A DNA stretch of 54,733 nucleotides from Phaeoceros laevis. Its lineage: Eukaryota; Anthocerotophyta; Anthocerotopsida; Notothyladales. Positions 34,601-44,677 of this stretch are shown here, piece by piece; within the stretch, counting starts at the first letter, position 1; the number at the start of each line of letters is the position of its first letter. The stretch spans positions 1-54,733 of the forward strand of contig JBNGIQ010007068.1 in NCBI GenBank assembly GCA_049999765.1. Reading direction: 5' to 3'. The notes under the pieces are model-generated. The model was not told where the DNA came from, did not search any database, and saw only the letters and a program-made list of their open reading frames with translations. The position numbers and the translations under genes were made by a program.

Positions 34601-37219
34601 ATGATCCTTTCCAAGGCTCGTTCCTCTATCTCAGCTCATGGCGAGAGAAGTAAATGCCAGCCAGCAGTGCCGGAATTGGAACGTTTTCTCCAAGCCAGGG
34701 ATTATAGCGGAGCATCTGCCTTACTGGAGTTCAAACACTTGGTAATCTAGTTTCATGCTTCTTCCGCCTCCGGTTTTACTGGGCATCTACAGCCCACGGT
34801 GTTTCCATGTGCCCCGGAGAGAATTGCTGACAATGAACCCGTGGCGGGGCTGACAGGCCGATCCGTCGGACACCAAGACTCTGCGATGGCTTGCTTACTG
34901 CAGGTTCCACCATGGCGAGCACGACAAGGCATTATTGCTGTTCAGGCAGCTTCTGGAGGAGCCGAATGCTGAGCAAATTAACCACGCCTATGCTGCTGCT
35001 TGCCTCTTCTACATGGGCTTGTACAAGGACGCAGAGCAAGCTGCAGTAGCAGGTAGAGTCCTCACTCTTGAAGTCTGCTCTGCTCTGCCTGCCCAGTCCT
35101 GATCTCAAAACTCACCTTTTGTGTCACCTTTTGTGAAAGGCAGGGCCGGAATGTCCTTTGCAGGCTCGCCTGTTGCTTCAGATTGCTCACAGGCAAAACG
35201 ACGAGCAAAAGCTGTTGGATTTTCATGGGAAGCTTGGAGAAAGCACAGAGGATCAATTGTGTCTGGCCTCAATTCAATACATGCGGTCACATTACCAAGA
35301 GGCCACTGACATCTACAAAAGGCTTTTGCTTGAACATAGGTCACAAGTGCTCAACATTCTCCCTGAATGCTGCACTGCACCTGCAACATCTGGTTCACAG
35401 TTCGCTGTGTGGGCAGGGATTGGCTGGCCTTGAATGTATATGTGGCTTTATGCTACTACAACTTGGACCACTTCGATGTGAGCTTGGAGATCCTGAACGC
35501 ATACCTACAGGTAATCGTTTGCGCACGATAATCGAAGGATCTCGATTACTTCTTTTTGGTGGTTCTCATAAGCAGAAACTACAACTTTTTCTGTCAACCT
35601 GTTTGCAGGTTCACCCGGGTAGTGCTCTTGCGGTAAATGTTAAGGTGTGTTCACGAAGGCGCACCTCGGTCTTCTTTTCCACCATATAACAATGGCAGTT
35701 AGCTGTGGTGTGACCAGAGATTGAAGTCCTCCACTCATGGCGTTTGGGGCATGCTCAGGCTTGCAACAACTTCAAGTTGTATGACGGCAACACAGCGGAG
35801 GCCCATTTCAAGGACATGGGAGATGCACTCAAGGAGAACGACCTCTTGAGGCACAACCTTGTCGTGTTTCGAAATGGAGAGGGCGCTATGCAGGTAAATT
35901 TGAACAGTCACTGGGAATTCAGAACCTCTGTACCATCTCTACCCCCTAGAGAGCAACGAACGTTCTTCTGATACGTGCCTGGCAAAAACTTGGAAAAAAG
36001 TTGCTCTCCTATCTCAGGTACTACCTCCATTGCTGGACATTCTGCCGGAAGCTCGCCTCAACCTAGTCATCTATTACCTACAAAATGGAGGTAAGGTTCT
36101 TCAATCAGGAAAATCTCCTTGGTGTCTGCTTGTTCCTCCTTCCAGTACTGACACCGTCCAACTGGTGCAGAGTTCCATCAAGCCTACGACATGATCAAGG
36201 ATTTGGAGCCTTCCACACCCCAAGAATACATTCTGAAAGGTGTTGTCTATGCAAGTGTCGGCCAAGAAACTGACAACATGGAGCTCATTAGACAAGCAGA
36301 GCAATACTATAGGATTGTTGGAGCCTCAAGCAGCGAATGTGATACCATACCAGGAAGGCAGTGCATGGCTTCCTGCCTTTTCCTGCTCAAGCAATTTGAA
36401 GAGGCACTCATCTACCTGAAGGTTAACTCTTGAACTTCCTTCCGAAAGCCTTTCCTGCTGATTACTTCTCCAAGGTCCCCTCACCACTAGTGCCAAAGTG
36501 CAGTCCATCAAAGCTTATTCGGAGAACCAGGACGAGTTCAACTGGAATTATGCAGTGGCAAATGCTGCAACTGGCCAATATGCGGAGGCTGAAGAGGGCT
36601 TGCTATCCATTTGTAGCGAGGCTTTCAGAGAAGACTACTACTACCTGGCATGGCTCTCACACTGCTTCATAATGAATGGAAAAGCGCAAGCTGCCTGGGA
36701 GCAGTACCTTCGCATGGAGACCTACGATGAAACCTGCAGGTGTGACGCTCTTACAAAATAACCAAGATATCCATGAAACTTGCCATCTTGTCAGAATATG
36801 TCAATGTCCAGCAACTTAACTTTTGTGTGACATCTGTAACAGCAGCAGCCTCTTACAGCTAATTGCCAACGAAAGCTACAAAACTGGCCAATACTTGTGC
36901 GCCGCCAAGGCGTTCGATGCTCTTGAGAGCATGGGCGACTCTGGAGAGTTTTGGGAAGGAAAACGAGGAGCTTGTATTGGTGTATTCCGACGTGTGATAG
37001 CTGGCCAGGAACAGAGACAGAGTCTGCAAGACGTTGTTCTCCTGCTTAGCAACTCGCCACATCCGCAGGTACTGCCCCATTCTCATGTTCCCAAACTCTC
37101 TTGCAAGCGTGCGTCCACCGACTGAAGGCTGCCGTCGTTTCTCATCCTGTCAGGCGGACTACATCGTACGAATCATGAGAAACTGGGCAAACGAGAAAGC
37201 TGGTGGTGCCTCTCTTTGA
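34601..37219 (+). CDS. IFT56: Intraflagellar transport protein 56 (TTC26/DYF-13)
   Basis: Exon 1 (34601-34741) encodes [18 protein letters not shown] and ends in the first helix pair, [15 protein letters not shown]. Exon 2 (34857-35052) and exon 3 (from 35144) give [20 protein letters not shown] and [20 protein letters not shown]. Later exons contain [113 protein letters not shown] and the C-terminal [13 protein letters not shown]. This is the TPR-superhelix IFT-B subunit that carries motility components into cilia. Identity is strong along the whole length and all exons look intact. Its presence means the organism most likely builds flagella, for example on sperm. The stop at 37219 faces the CPBP protease stop 171 bases away. 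Confidence 0.95.
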
Positions 37220-37390
37220 AAGACTTCTGTGAGTCGTGTGTAGCATAACACCTCCTGCTGTAGCCCTTGCCATGGTGGGCGATCTGCATCCACTGCATAC
37301 CGAGGTCGATATTTCGACACACAATCCAAGTACTCGCAGTCACTCTTTCCTCTGAAAATGCCTGGCTTTTTGCCTGTATTTCACCTGGAG

Positions 37391-38934
37391 TCACCTCAAA
37401 AGATCTAAGAATACAAAGCCGTTCCAAAGGCTATGCAGCAGCATGGATGCCAGCAGATTGCGGGAACGCACGAAAATAATACCCATGACGAGCCCTAGAA
37501 ACGTGAGCGGAAATAATCTCTGAGCACTGAAATGAGCACACGCAAATGCCAGTGAGCTGACAATTACAGAAGCCCAAACTGGTAAATACTTCGTGAGAGA
37601 TGGAAGGAGAAAACCCCTGAAGATGACTTCCTCCCACACAGGTGCACAAACCGAAACCACCACAGCATACAGAAACGTTGCAACGGGGTCCCTAGCCATG
37701 ATAGACTGCTCCACCTGAGAGCTAGAGTAAGGGGTAGGAAAGGGAAGGAGGGTAAGGTTCAGCTGTGACAGCCGGTTAACAAGAGGAAACATGAAGCACC
37801 CCAAGCAGGCCTCCACGTACCACTTGCCCTGCCAGGATATTGGGAACCAGTTCCCAGGGAGTGGGTGAAACTTCGAGAGGCACCTTTGTAGAATTACAAG
37901 ACCCACGGTTCCTTCTGCAATATCGGTGATGAGACTGTACAGAGCTTGACCACGGTAAGTTAAGGAGTCCTTACTACAGCCCATGGCCTGTGCAGCAATA
38001 GGAATAATCCATGATCCCACAAGCCAAAAGGCCGCAAACCACAGAAACATAACCTGCACACAACGACGCCACGAAAGCAAATAATGTCAATCCACACCTT
38101 CGGCCAAGCTCAAAAACGGCAGCAAGTAACCCATCACATTTGCTTGCACGACCACTCCCTAACCTGAAAAATGGTTTCTGCAGACCACGGAACAGTCCAT
38201 GGTAACTTCTCTTTCTTGGGAAGGCCAAAGATTATCCTAGACCAATCAGCCTGTGCATTCCAGCGCAAAGTGTGATTAATAAAAACACTCCACAGAACAA
38301 GCACAGACATGTCACAGCTTGTCTGGGCCACCAGACAAGGGCCAAACATGAGTACCTCTAATATCCTCTGGAGCGATGACCTGAGAATCTCCATCCTAGA
38401 CCTAGGAGAGGAGCTTGGCGCTTCATCAAGCTCCTCCTCTGAAAATTCTGAGTCATTAGCATCGACATTCTGCAAAGCTGGGCACACTATCGAACTTCTT
38501 CTACACCGATACTGCACACCATTGCATCCCGGCCTGCATCTTGCCCTACACCGAACTTCTGGAACCAAGATCGCTCCAGGCAGTTCCTTGTATCCAAGAC
38601 TTGCCCCGAACGCTTCCCCGTGCAAAGACCACCGGCACGGTCTCAGCTCAGCAGATACTGCTCTTCCTTGACCCTGCCGAAACCGACTCCTTTCCAACAG
38701 AGCCTGCCTTGGGCCATTGCTTCTCAGCCGCAGTCGTTGGCTGCTCCACTCAGCACTCCTCCTTGTAACCCCACTTGCCCGATCCCAAGTCAACCTTCCG
38801 CCAAGCACACAGTCGCCTCCAGCGTCTCCACCCCTCTTGTACTGTGAGTCAAATCCCCTTGCCCTATAGTCGCAAAACAGATCCCTTACCCCCGTTGAGA
38901 TCACACTGCCTTGTGCTCTCACGGCTGCAGACAT
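37391..38934 (-). CDS. CPBP/CAAX-type intramembrane protease
   Basis: Two exons (38934-38164 and 38053-37391) join in phase to 477 residues. The first about 150 residues are Arg/Ser-rich without Asp/Glu clusters, fitting a plastid transit peptide, and an acidic patch follows (NDSEFSEEELDEAPSSSPRS). The membrane part carries the three ABI/CPBP motifs: EExxxR (E398, E399, R403 in WEEVIFRGFLLP), FxxxH (FACAH, H431) and HxxxN (HSLWN, H464 and N468). The family includes Rce1-type prenyl-protein proteases and plant plastid members; some plastid members act as scaffolds, but here all catalytic residues are kept. Substrate unknown. The start is the first ATG (38934); the open frame upstream lacks ATG. 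Confidence 0.88.
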
Positions 38935-39224
38935 TCTTCTAATGCGCGCCAACTGTCAGGTCCATGGAGGGCACCGCCTTCAATGCAACGTGCTGAAATG
39001 CGGCCCGCCTGCCTCTGTCGCTTTCCAGAGATGGACTGTCAATCGCTTGTTCTTATGTGGGCGTTCTGGACTACAGACTCTACGAAAGTTGCCGACACCT
39101 GCCCAAGTGACATGCGGTGCCTCCAATAACCCCTTGGCATTGGCAGGCCCGTGATGGTCGTGAAGTAACTAAACCAACCCACCCAAACTGGAATTTGAAC
39201 TTACGAGCCACCCCACAAGCGGGC
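38935..39224. other. Short intergenic stretch
   Basis: About 290 bases between the CPBP protease start and the stop of the next minus-strand gene. Must contain the protease promoter; no motif recognised. Confidence 0.4.
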
Positions 39225-40197
39225 CTAAAAAGCGGGCCATACCAATTCTGCTTCGGCAAACTGCACTACTCCACTCACAATCCTCGTCTTCGAACGGCGG
39301 CAGCATTGTGGTCGTTTCCCTCCGATTGATGCCTGCCATAGCATGAAGTGATAAACGGCACAGACATACGGACAAGTCAAACACACCTGAATTGCTAGAA
39401 ACAAATGACATACCTCTGTCCGAATAAATGGGTTCACACAAAATGCTGCTCTAAAAATTTGCCCAGCCTGAAAACCAGTGGACAAGACAAATTATTAAAC
39501 TAAAAAGTATTTGACGGATTGTCTCAACAGTTCCTCTATGCGCACTAACTATTTACTGCTAGCCCTCAAAGTTATTAAGCGGTTGGGCAATCAGCAACCT
39601 TCTTCTGAAGTGAACACATTTGAAACGAGTACTTACCAGCAAACCTGCCTTAACTTTCTCACTTGACCATGGTCTTGAGAAAAAGAACTCTTGAGAGTCG
39701 GCACGACCAGATGGTAGAAAACCTTTTTCACTCTTGCCCTCTCTAGAGGCTATTAACTCTGAGGCTTCGGTAGAACTCCGACTTTGGGCCGCTTGATTTT
39801 GGCCCTTAAACGCACTGTTATCATCCTGAGCAGCTGCTGCAAGGAAACCGCTAACTGTCAAATCAGCAAATATGTCATAGCACATTCTAAATCTAGATAA
39901 CAAACGCCTGAACCTCTCTGACGACCCAGCACTTTCACCTTTCAAGCTGCAACAAGGGTCTGTAGTTTTTAGCAGCTTTCCAAAATCTTTTGACCTTGAC
40001 ACAGTAATTGCAGATAATTGCTTTAGCTTTGATCTTGATTTTGCGACCGGCACATACTGCAACCTGTCTGTAGCTTCTGCGCTCAAGGTTGCAGTGCTAG
40101 TCGGAGGATGATAAGCCTCGGTTTTCTTACCAACATCTGGTTTTGTATAGGTCACGTTACTTCCCCCAGATGTTGACGTTGTGCAGGGAGGGGTCAC
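39225..40197 (-). CDS. Unknown spliced gene (5' end unresolved)
   Basis: I do not recognise this protein. Three exons join cleanly in phase: a large Ser/Lys/Thr-rich exon ending at 39637 (donor CTG/GTAAGT), a 54-base exon 39467-39414 (AGQIFRAAFCVNPFIRTE) with TTTTCAG acceptor and GAG/GTATGT donor, and a last exon 39332-39225 ending LVWPAF. The large exon contains a conserved-looking patch, RFRRLLSRFRMCYDIFADLT, then VSGFLAAAAQD; the rest looks disordered. The 5' end is not resolved: the frame has no ATG before the TAA near 40200, so at least one more exon must exist. A coding-like segment in another frame at about 40220-40400 (RCPFRVLNANRTLKTLAGDA) is a candidate. If so, the gene starts close to VPS60 and shares its promoter. 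Confidence 0.55.
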
Positions 40198-40452
40198 ACT
40201 TCGGCTCTTTTATTCTAAAACTGGGATTAGGTCTGAAACTACGACTTGTTCTAGAACATGAAGACGACTCGGGAGATACTCTCTGAAAGGCACCATTGCT
40301 TGCGTCACCTGCCAAGGTTTTGAGTGTACGGTTTGCGTTCAGTACGCGAAAGGGACACCTAACTAGCCTTGGACGTAAGGTGGCGAGGCCATCATCTCCA
40401 CGAGCAAGAGAGGCCGAGCGAGTCTCTTGGATGAACCTTGAGTGGGGCAGCC

Positions 40453-41828
40453 ATGAGGCGCGTCTTTGGAGTGAAGAAGGATAAGGTTCCGCCTCCGACT
40501 GTCGAGGAGGCAACAGAGAGGGTAAGGGGAGTAACGATGGACTTCACTCTGCGCTACTGTCATGACGGTCACCTTATTAAGTGATCCCCACAGATAAACA
40601 AGCGGGGAGACACTGTGGATGAGAAAATCAGGAAACTGGATGGTGAGCTGTTGCGATACAAGGAACAAATTAAGAAGACACGACCTGGCCCCGCCCAAGA
40701 AGCTATCAAAGCGCGTGCCATGAGGATCTTGAAGCAGAAAAAAATGTAATCATCTCTGATCTGCCTCATCGGCACCTATCATGAGCTGCCATGCTGCTGT
40801 GGGTACCTGGAATTCACCGTTTTGACGCATCTTAGGTAAACCCTTGGTTTTGCACTGTAGGTTTGAAGGCCAGCGGGATCAACTGTATAATCAGACTTTC
40901 AATTTGGAACAAGTCTCCTTTGCTACCGAAAGCATCAAGGATGCCCAACAGACTGTAAGCTATTCCCTGTCTATGGGCAGGTTGCACTCCATGCAATTAC
41001 GTGGATTCGACGCTTTGGGGATGTCTAATATTGTTTAGTCCTGTCACATCTTGCAGATGGCAGCAATGAAAGCTGCAAACAAGGAGCTGAAAGGGACGAT
41101 GAAGACACTCAAAATTGATGACATAGATGTCAGTTAGCTGGTCATTAGTGAATTTCTTTCTGAATAGCTGGAGACGGCAGTCTGAATGTCGACCTTATTT
41201 GGTTTATTCCTTTTCACTATGATGCTCATGGCTTTTCCCTTTACAGAAGATGCAAGATGAGATGATGGATCTTGTTGACTACAGCACTGAGATCCAGGAT
41301 TCTCTGGGCCGCAGCTACAATGTGCCAGATGATTTAGATGAAGATGAACTTATGGGTGGTGAGCACTTCTTCTAATCTGCTACATAGTTCTGGTGATGCT
41401 TAACTGTACTTAATCCACAAGGTCGAGCACATGCACAAACATTTAATTGTTGGCAGTGCACATTTTAGATACTTTCTAAGATCTGGGATGAACCTTGCAG
41501 AGCTTGATGCTTTGGAAGCTGACATGGGAGCTGAGCCATCAGAGGGTGACAGTGTTCCTTCCTATTTGCAACCTGACAAAGAGCCTGATATTGATGCGGA
41601 GCTCAATCTCCCTGCAGCTCCCTCGGGTCAACATTCTGTTCCACAAGCTAACGCTCAGGTCAGGGAGGGCTTGTTACACCTGTTGGCCAAAACATAAACG
41701 TGTTGCCTCGTTTCCTTTGCTGGTACTGACATGGAACGCCATTGTTCCTAACAGCGGGCTTGAAGGTGATGCAGGTTGCGGATGAGTATGGCTTTCCTCA
41801 AGTTCCGAGAACTTCCATACGCACATAA
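40453..41828 (+). CDS. VPS60: ESCRT-III-associated protein VPS60/CHMP5
   Basis: Seven exons give about 236 residues, all joining in frame: MRRVFGVKKDKVPPPTVEEA; INKRGDTVDEKIRKLDGELL (from 40594); FEGQRDQLYNQTFNLEQVSF; MAAMKAANKELKGTMKTLKI; KMQDEMMDLVDYSTEIQDSL; ELDALEADMGAEPSEGDSVP; and VADEYGFPQVPRTSIRT with stop at 41828. The MRRVFG start, basic first helices and acidic C-terminal half are typical of the Snf7/Vps60 family. VPS60 works late in membrane scission at endosomes, recruiting LIP5/VTA1 and so the VPS4 ATPase; the C-terminal acidic helices that bind LIP5 are present. Length is close to the family's usual about 220 residues. Confidence 0.95.
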
Positions 41829-42458
41829 GGGTAGACACTGGTTCTGATTGGCCAGTAATTTTAGTTGCTGCAATTGTCCTTGACAATGGCTTTGTTATGT
41901 GTAATCTCTTGTGCATCTGGGAGACTGATTGGTGCCAATGGATCATTTACAGCTTGTACTATACATTTGAAGTAAAAAAGAAAAATGTTGTACAGACTCT
42001 GAAGCTATCTGGTGTGCAATATGCATGCATTGGGATTTCGCTGTTTGGTGGTGAGATTTGAAAATTGATCTGTAATTGCAGTGTTGGGTAGCCAAGTGCC
42101 CGTTGCGTTATTACTATTTTGTGCACAAGGATGTTGTGTGGGTGTATGGTCAGATGTCAGTTGCTGTTCTTGCTGCTGTTAGAAACCTGGCACCCGTGTA
42201 AACTCAGCTGCACACAAACTGCTGTAACTGATTCTTCGGGGATGCCCACATGGACTACGAAGAATTGTCGGCTTCCTTAACTGGGTTTGGCTCGACAAAA
42301 TCTTATAAGTGTTTTGAGGTCCTGGTATCAGATTGTGAGATAAGTTTTGAAGGTGTGAAGAGTCCTTTGCTTATATAAATGGATTATGAGTTAAGGATCG
42401 GGGAGTACCATTTTTACGCTCAGTCTTGTTCTTATCATGATGCTCAGAGATTGACCTT

Positions 42459-42496
42459 ACTTGGATCGACCTTGGATACTTGGATCGACCTTGGAT
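42459..42496. repeat. Perfect 19-bp tandem repeat
   Basis: ACTTGGATCGACCTTGGAT occurs at 42459-42477 and again at 42478-42496. Confidence 0.95.
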
Positions 42497-42799
42497 AGTG
42501 GTTCTACCGCAGTTTTCCATTGTCGGTGTTGGCAGACGCCGTTGGTAGTTTGATGAAACAATTTCTGTTCACGGCTTGTACTGTGAGTGCCGGGTTTTGA
42601 TGTTGGGTCACAATAGCATATTCCATAACCGGCGCCCGGTAACCTACCCGACTGGTCAGGTCAGAACTAACCCCCGGGTGGGCCTTAACAAGGTCCTAAC
42701 TAAACGATTGATACAAATAGCCGTTTAATGAAGTTTGTCCGTTACCACGCCCGGGCACTTAACACGCCACAAGTTTAATATTCTCTAACTTATCTTTAG

Positions 42800-42955
42800 C
42801 TTAAGTAGGGTAATCTAGGATATTGTGAAGAGACGAGCAGGTACTGTAAAAGGCGGTAACTTAGAATTACCTAGCTGCTTGAGTAGGGTGACTTAGAATT
42901 ACCTAGCTGCTTGAGTAGGGTATTCTAGGATGTGAAGAGATGAGCACAAGGGTTC
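42800..42955. repeat. 32-bp tandem repeat inside a larger duplication
   Basis: A 32-base unit starting ACTTAGAATTACCTAGCTGC occurs at 42859-42890 and 42891-42920. It is flanked by two diverged copies of GTAGGGTA(A/T)TCTAGGAT...GTGAAGAGA(C/T)GAGCA (about 42805-42841 and 42914-42948), so a longer segment seems to have been duplicated. Confidence 0.9.
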
Positions 42956-43243
42956 TTAGGGTTGCGTGACAGTGGTGAGGCTAGAGAGGCCTGCTCTTGC
43001 CGAATGTGGTATCTTGGGTTGTGAGCGCTGACGAGCATAAATGGGGACTACATAGGGGCCCAGGAGAAGGCTAGTGCTCAGGAATTTGGCCCGCTAAGTT
43101 GCGTGGCTTGTGAATTGGACTGTACTTTTTGAGATTTGAGTAAAAGACTCGATGCCCAGGTATCCAGTGCTATCCAGGAAAGGGGTATGCGTAGGCCTTG
43201 TCCGCATTTCCTTCTTCTGGTGAGCTAGGTTGCCTCTGGGAGC

Positions 43244-43384
43244 TTGACTCTTATTTGCTGAAAGATGGTTGCAAATGTCGTAGAATGTCGGACCATATTC
43301 CTGCAGATGAAATATAGAAGAACCAGCCTCTTGGAGGTTGACTCTTATTGCTGAAAGATGGTGCAAAATGTTGTAAAATCTCGG
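43244..43384. repeat. Diverged about 47-bp direct repeat, 94-base period
   Basis: TTGACTCTTATTTGCTGAAAG onward at 43244-43291 recurs at 43338-43384 with small indels. Both contain GCTGAAAGATGG and a TGT(C/T)GTA(G/A)AAT core. Confidence 0.85.
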
Positions 43385-43623
43385 TAGCACCGACATAACC
43401 GGCAGCATGACAAAAAGCTTTTTATATAAGCAGAAAATCTTTGCTGATGAAAAAGTCCATTGAATTGCTCTACAGTTCCCTGCACCTCCACTCATACCCT
43501 TCGTCTGTTCGCGGAAAAAGATCTGCACTACACAACAGCTGCCAACTATATACCACAAAGCTTTACAAACTAGTAGCAGAGTCAGTCGGAGGATTCTAAC
43601 ATAGGCCACCACCTATCCAAACT

Positions 43624-44112
43624 CTACTCCCTCAGAAGTTCGCTCAAGTTCATCATGTGTTGCATCATCTGCTGCTCCATTTCGCGATCCATGTACACCT
43701 GGAGCTGGTCCTGTATCTGCCGCTGAATTTCCTGGTCGATGTGATCCTGTATCTGACGATTCAGCTGCTCATCCAGCAGCTCCTGCAGCTGCTGCTGGAT
43801 AGGATCGTCAGAATACCTCCTGGCATTGGCCAACGGCCTCGGCCTCCGGCTCTGCGGGCCAGTCTCCCCTGCTTCCGCCCCTTCGATGGACACATCACTC
43901 TCGGGCTGCTCCGGTGCCCGCTCACCTTCCAAGAGATCCAGCATACCCCGACTCTGTCCAGGAATTCTGCCCTGAATGCTGTTTTCAGCCATACGGCGGA
44001 TCAAGTCCGGCATGATATCCTCAACCGTGGTGCCATCGTCGAGCGGAGGCGGTTGGACTGCCAAGCTCAAAGCCGCTTCTGCCCTCGTAGGTCTGCCCCT
44101 GACTCTCCCCAT
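43624..44112 (-). CDS. Unknown Q-rich coiled-coil protein with AT-hook-like start
   Basis: I do not recognise a family. The frame is 162 residues from the ATG at 44112 (a GTG a few codons upstream is ignored), apparently without introns. It begins MGRVRGRPTRAEAALSLAVQ; the RGRP core resembles an AT-hook DNA-binding motif. Residues 25-60 hold a possible amphipathic helix (VEDIMPDLIRRMAENSIQGR), residues 60-100 are acidic and Pro-rich, and residues 105-155 are a Gln-rich coiled coil (LQELLDEQLNRQIQDHIDQE, IQRQIQDQLQVYMDREMEQQ). Codon composition looks coding. A nuclear or chromatin role is only a guess from the RGRP motif. A further 3' or 5' exon cannot be excluded. Confidence 0.5.
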   Translation of the reverse strand: MGRVRGRPTRAEAALSLAVQPPPLDDGTTVEDIMPDLIRRMAENSIQGRIPGQSRGMLDLLEGERAPEQPESDVSIEGAEAGETGPQSRRPRPLANARRYSDDPIQQQLQELLDEQLNRQIQDHIDQEIQRQIQDQLQVYMDREMEQQMMQHMMNLSELLRE

Positions 44113-44677
44113 GATCACCACAGCGTCGGCGGCAGGGACTCAGACCATCGCTCGCAATGAGGGAGCAAATTCCGACCTTCAGCGCCGCCTGCCACAAGCC
44201 ACCAGCCCTAACGCTCGAACGGCTAATACGAGAAGCATTACAGTCATTTGGCCTCAAATATGGAGAGGGGTGTGACATAACGAACCCGCCCAAACGGACA
44301 TTTGAATTTACGCGCCACCCGACAAACCGTTTTGATGCTTATCAAATCCGAGGCCATGTGTACATATGTAGCTCGGACTCGGTGCATGGTGCCAAATTAG
44401 GTCTCCCGTTCTTGCTCCTCCTTCCCGACAAATTCGCCTCCTTGCCTTTCCATGTAGTCCTTGCTTTTCCCTGTTGGTCTCCGCAATGCTTGGGCACTGT
44501 TTTCTGGCTGTCCCTGACAAGTGTCTCTCTTGGTGTCTAAAATTAAGCACACATGATGGGGAAGTTTAACTAGAGGGCTTCTGGCAGTTGCGATTGTGCT
44601 CACCAGAGCTTTAGGAGCAGCTGTCTGGATGTTCGGCTGTCATCTCCTGGAACAATGTGCCTGTAAACACCTCCACC
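44113..44677. other. Divergent spacer, no gene seen
   Basis: 565 bases between the starts of the unknown coiled-coil gene (-) and the WDR62-like gene (+). Must contain both promoters. Short overlapping frames here have no domains. Confidence 0.4.

Larger units (their letters stand above)
41829..43623. other. Gene-free stretch with tandem repeats
   Basis: About 1.8 kb without a supported gene. Three sets of direct repeats are listed separately. The minus-strand frame at 43094-43612 runs through one of the repeats and looks like 3' flank of the next minus-strand gene, not a protein. Confidence 0.5.

Noticed and set aside
43094-43612. 172-codon minus frame next to the unknown coiled-coil gene
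   Set aside because: It runs through a DNA tandem repeat, has no domain and lies where the 3' flank of the coiled-coil gene is expected.
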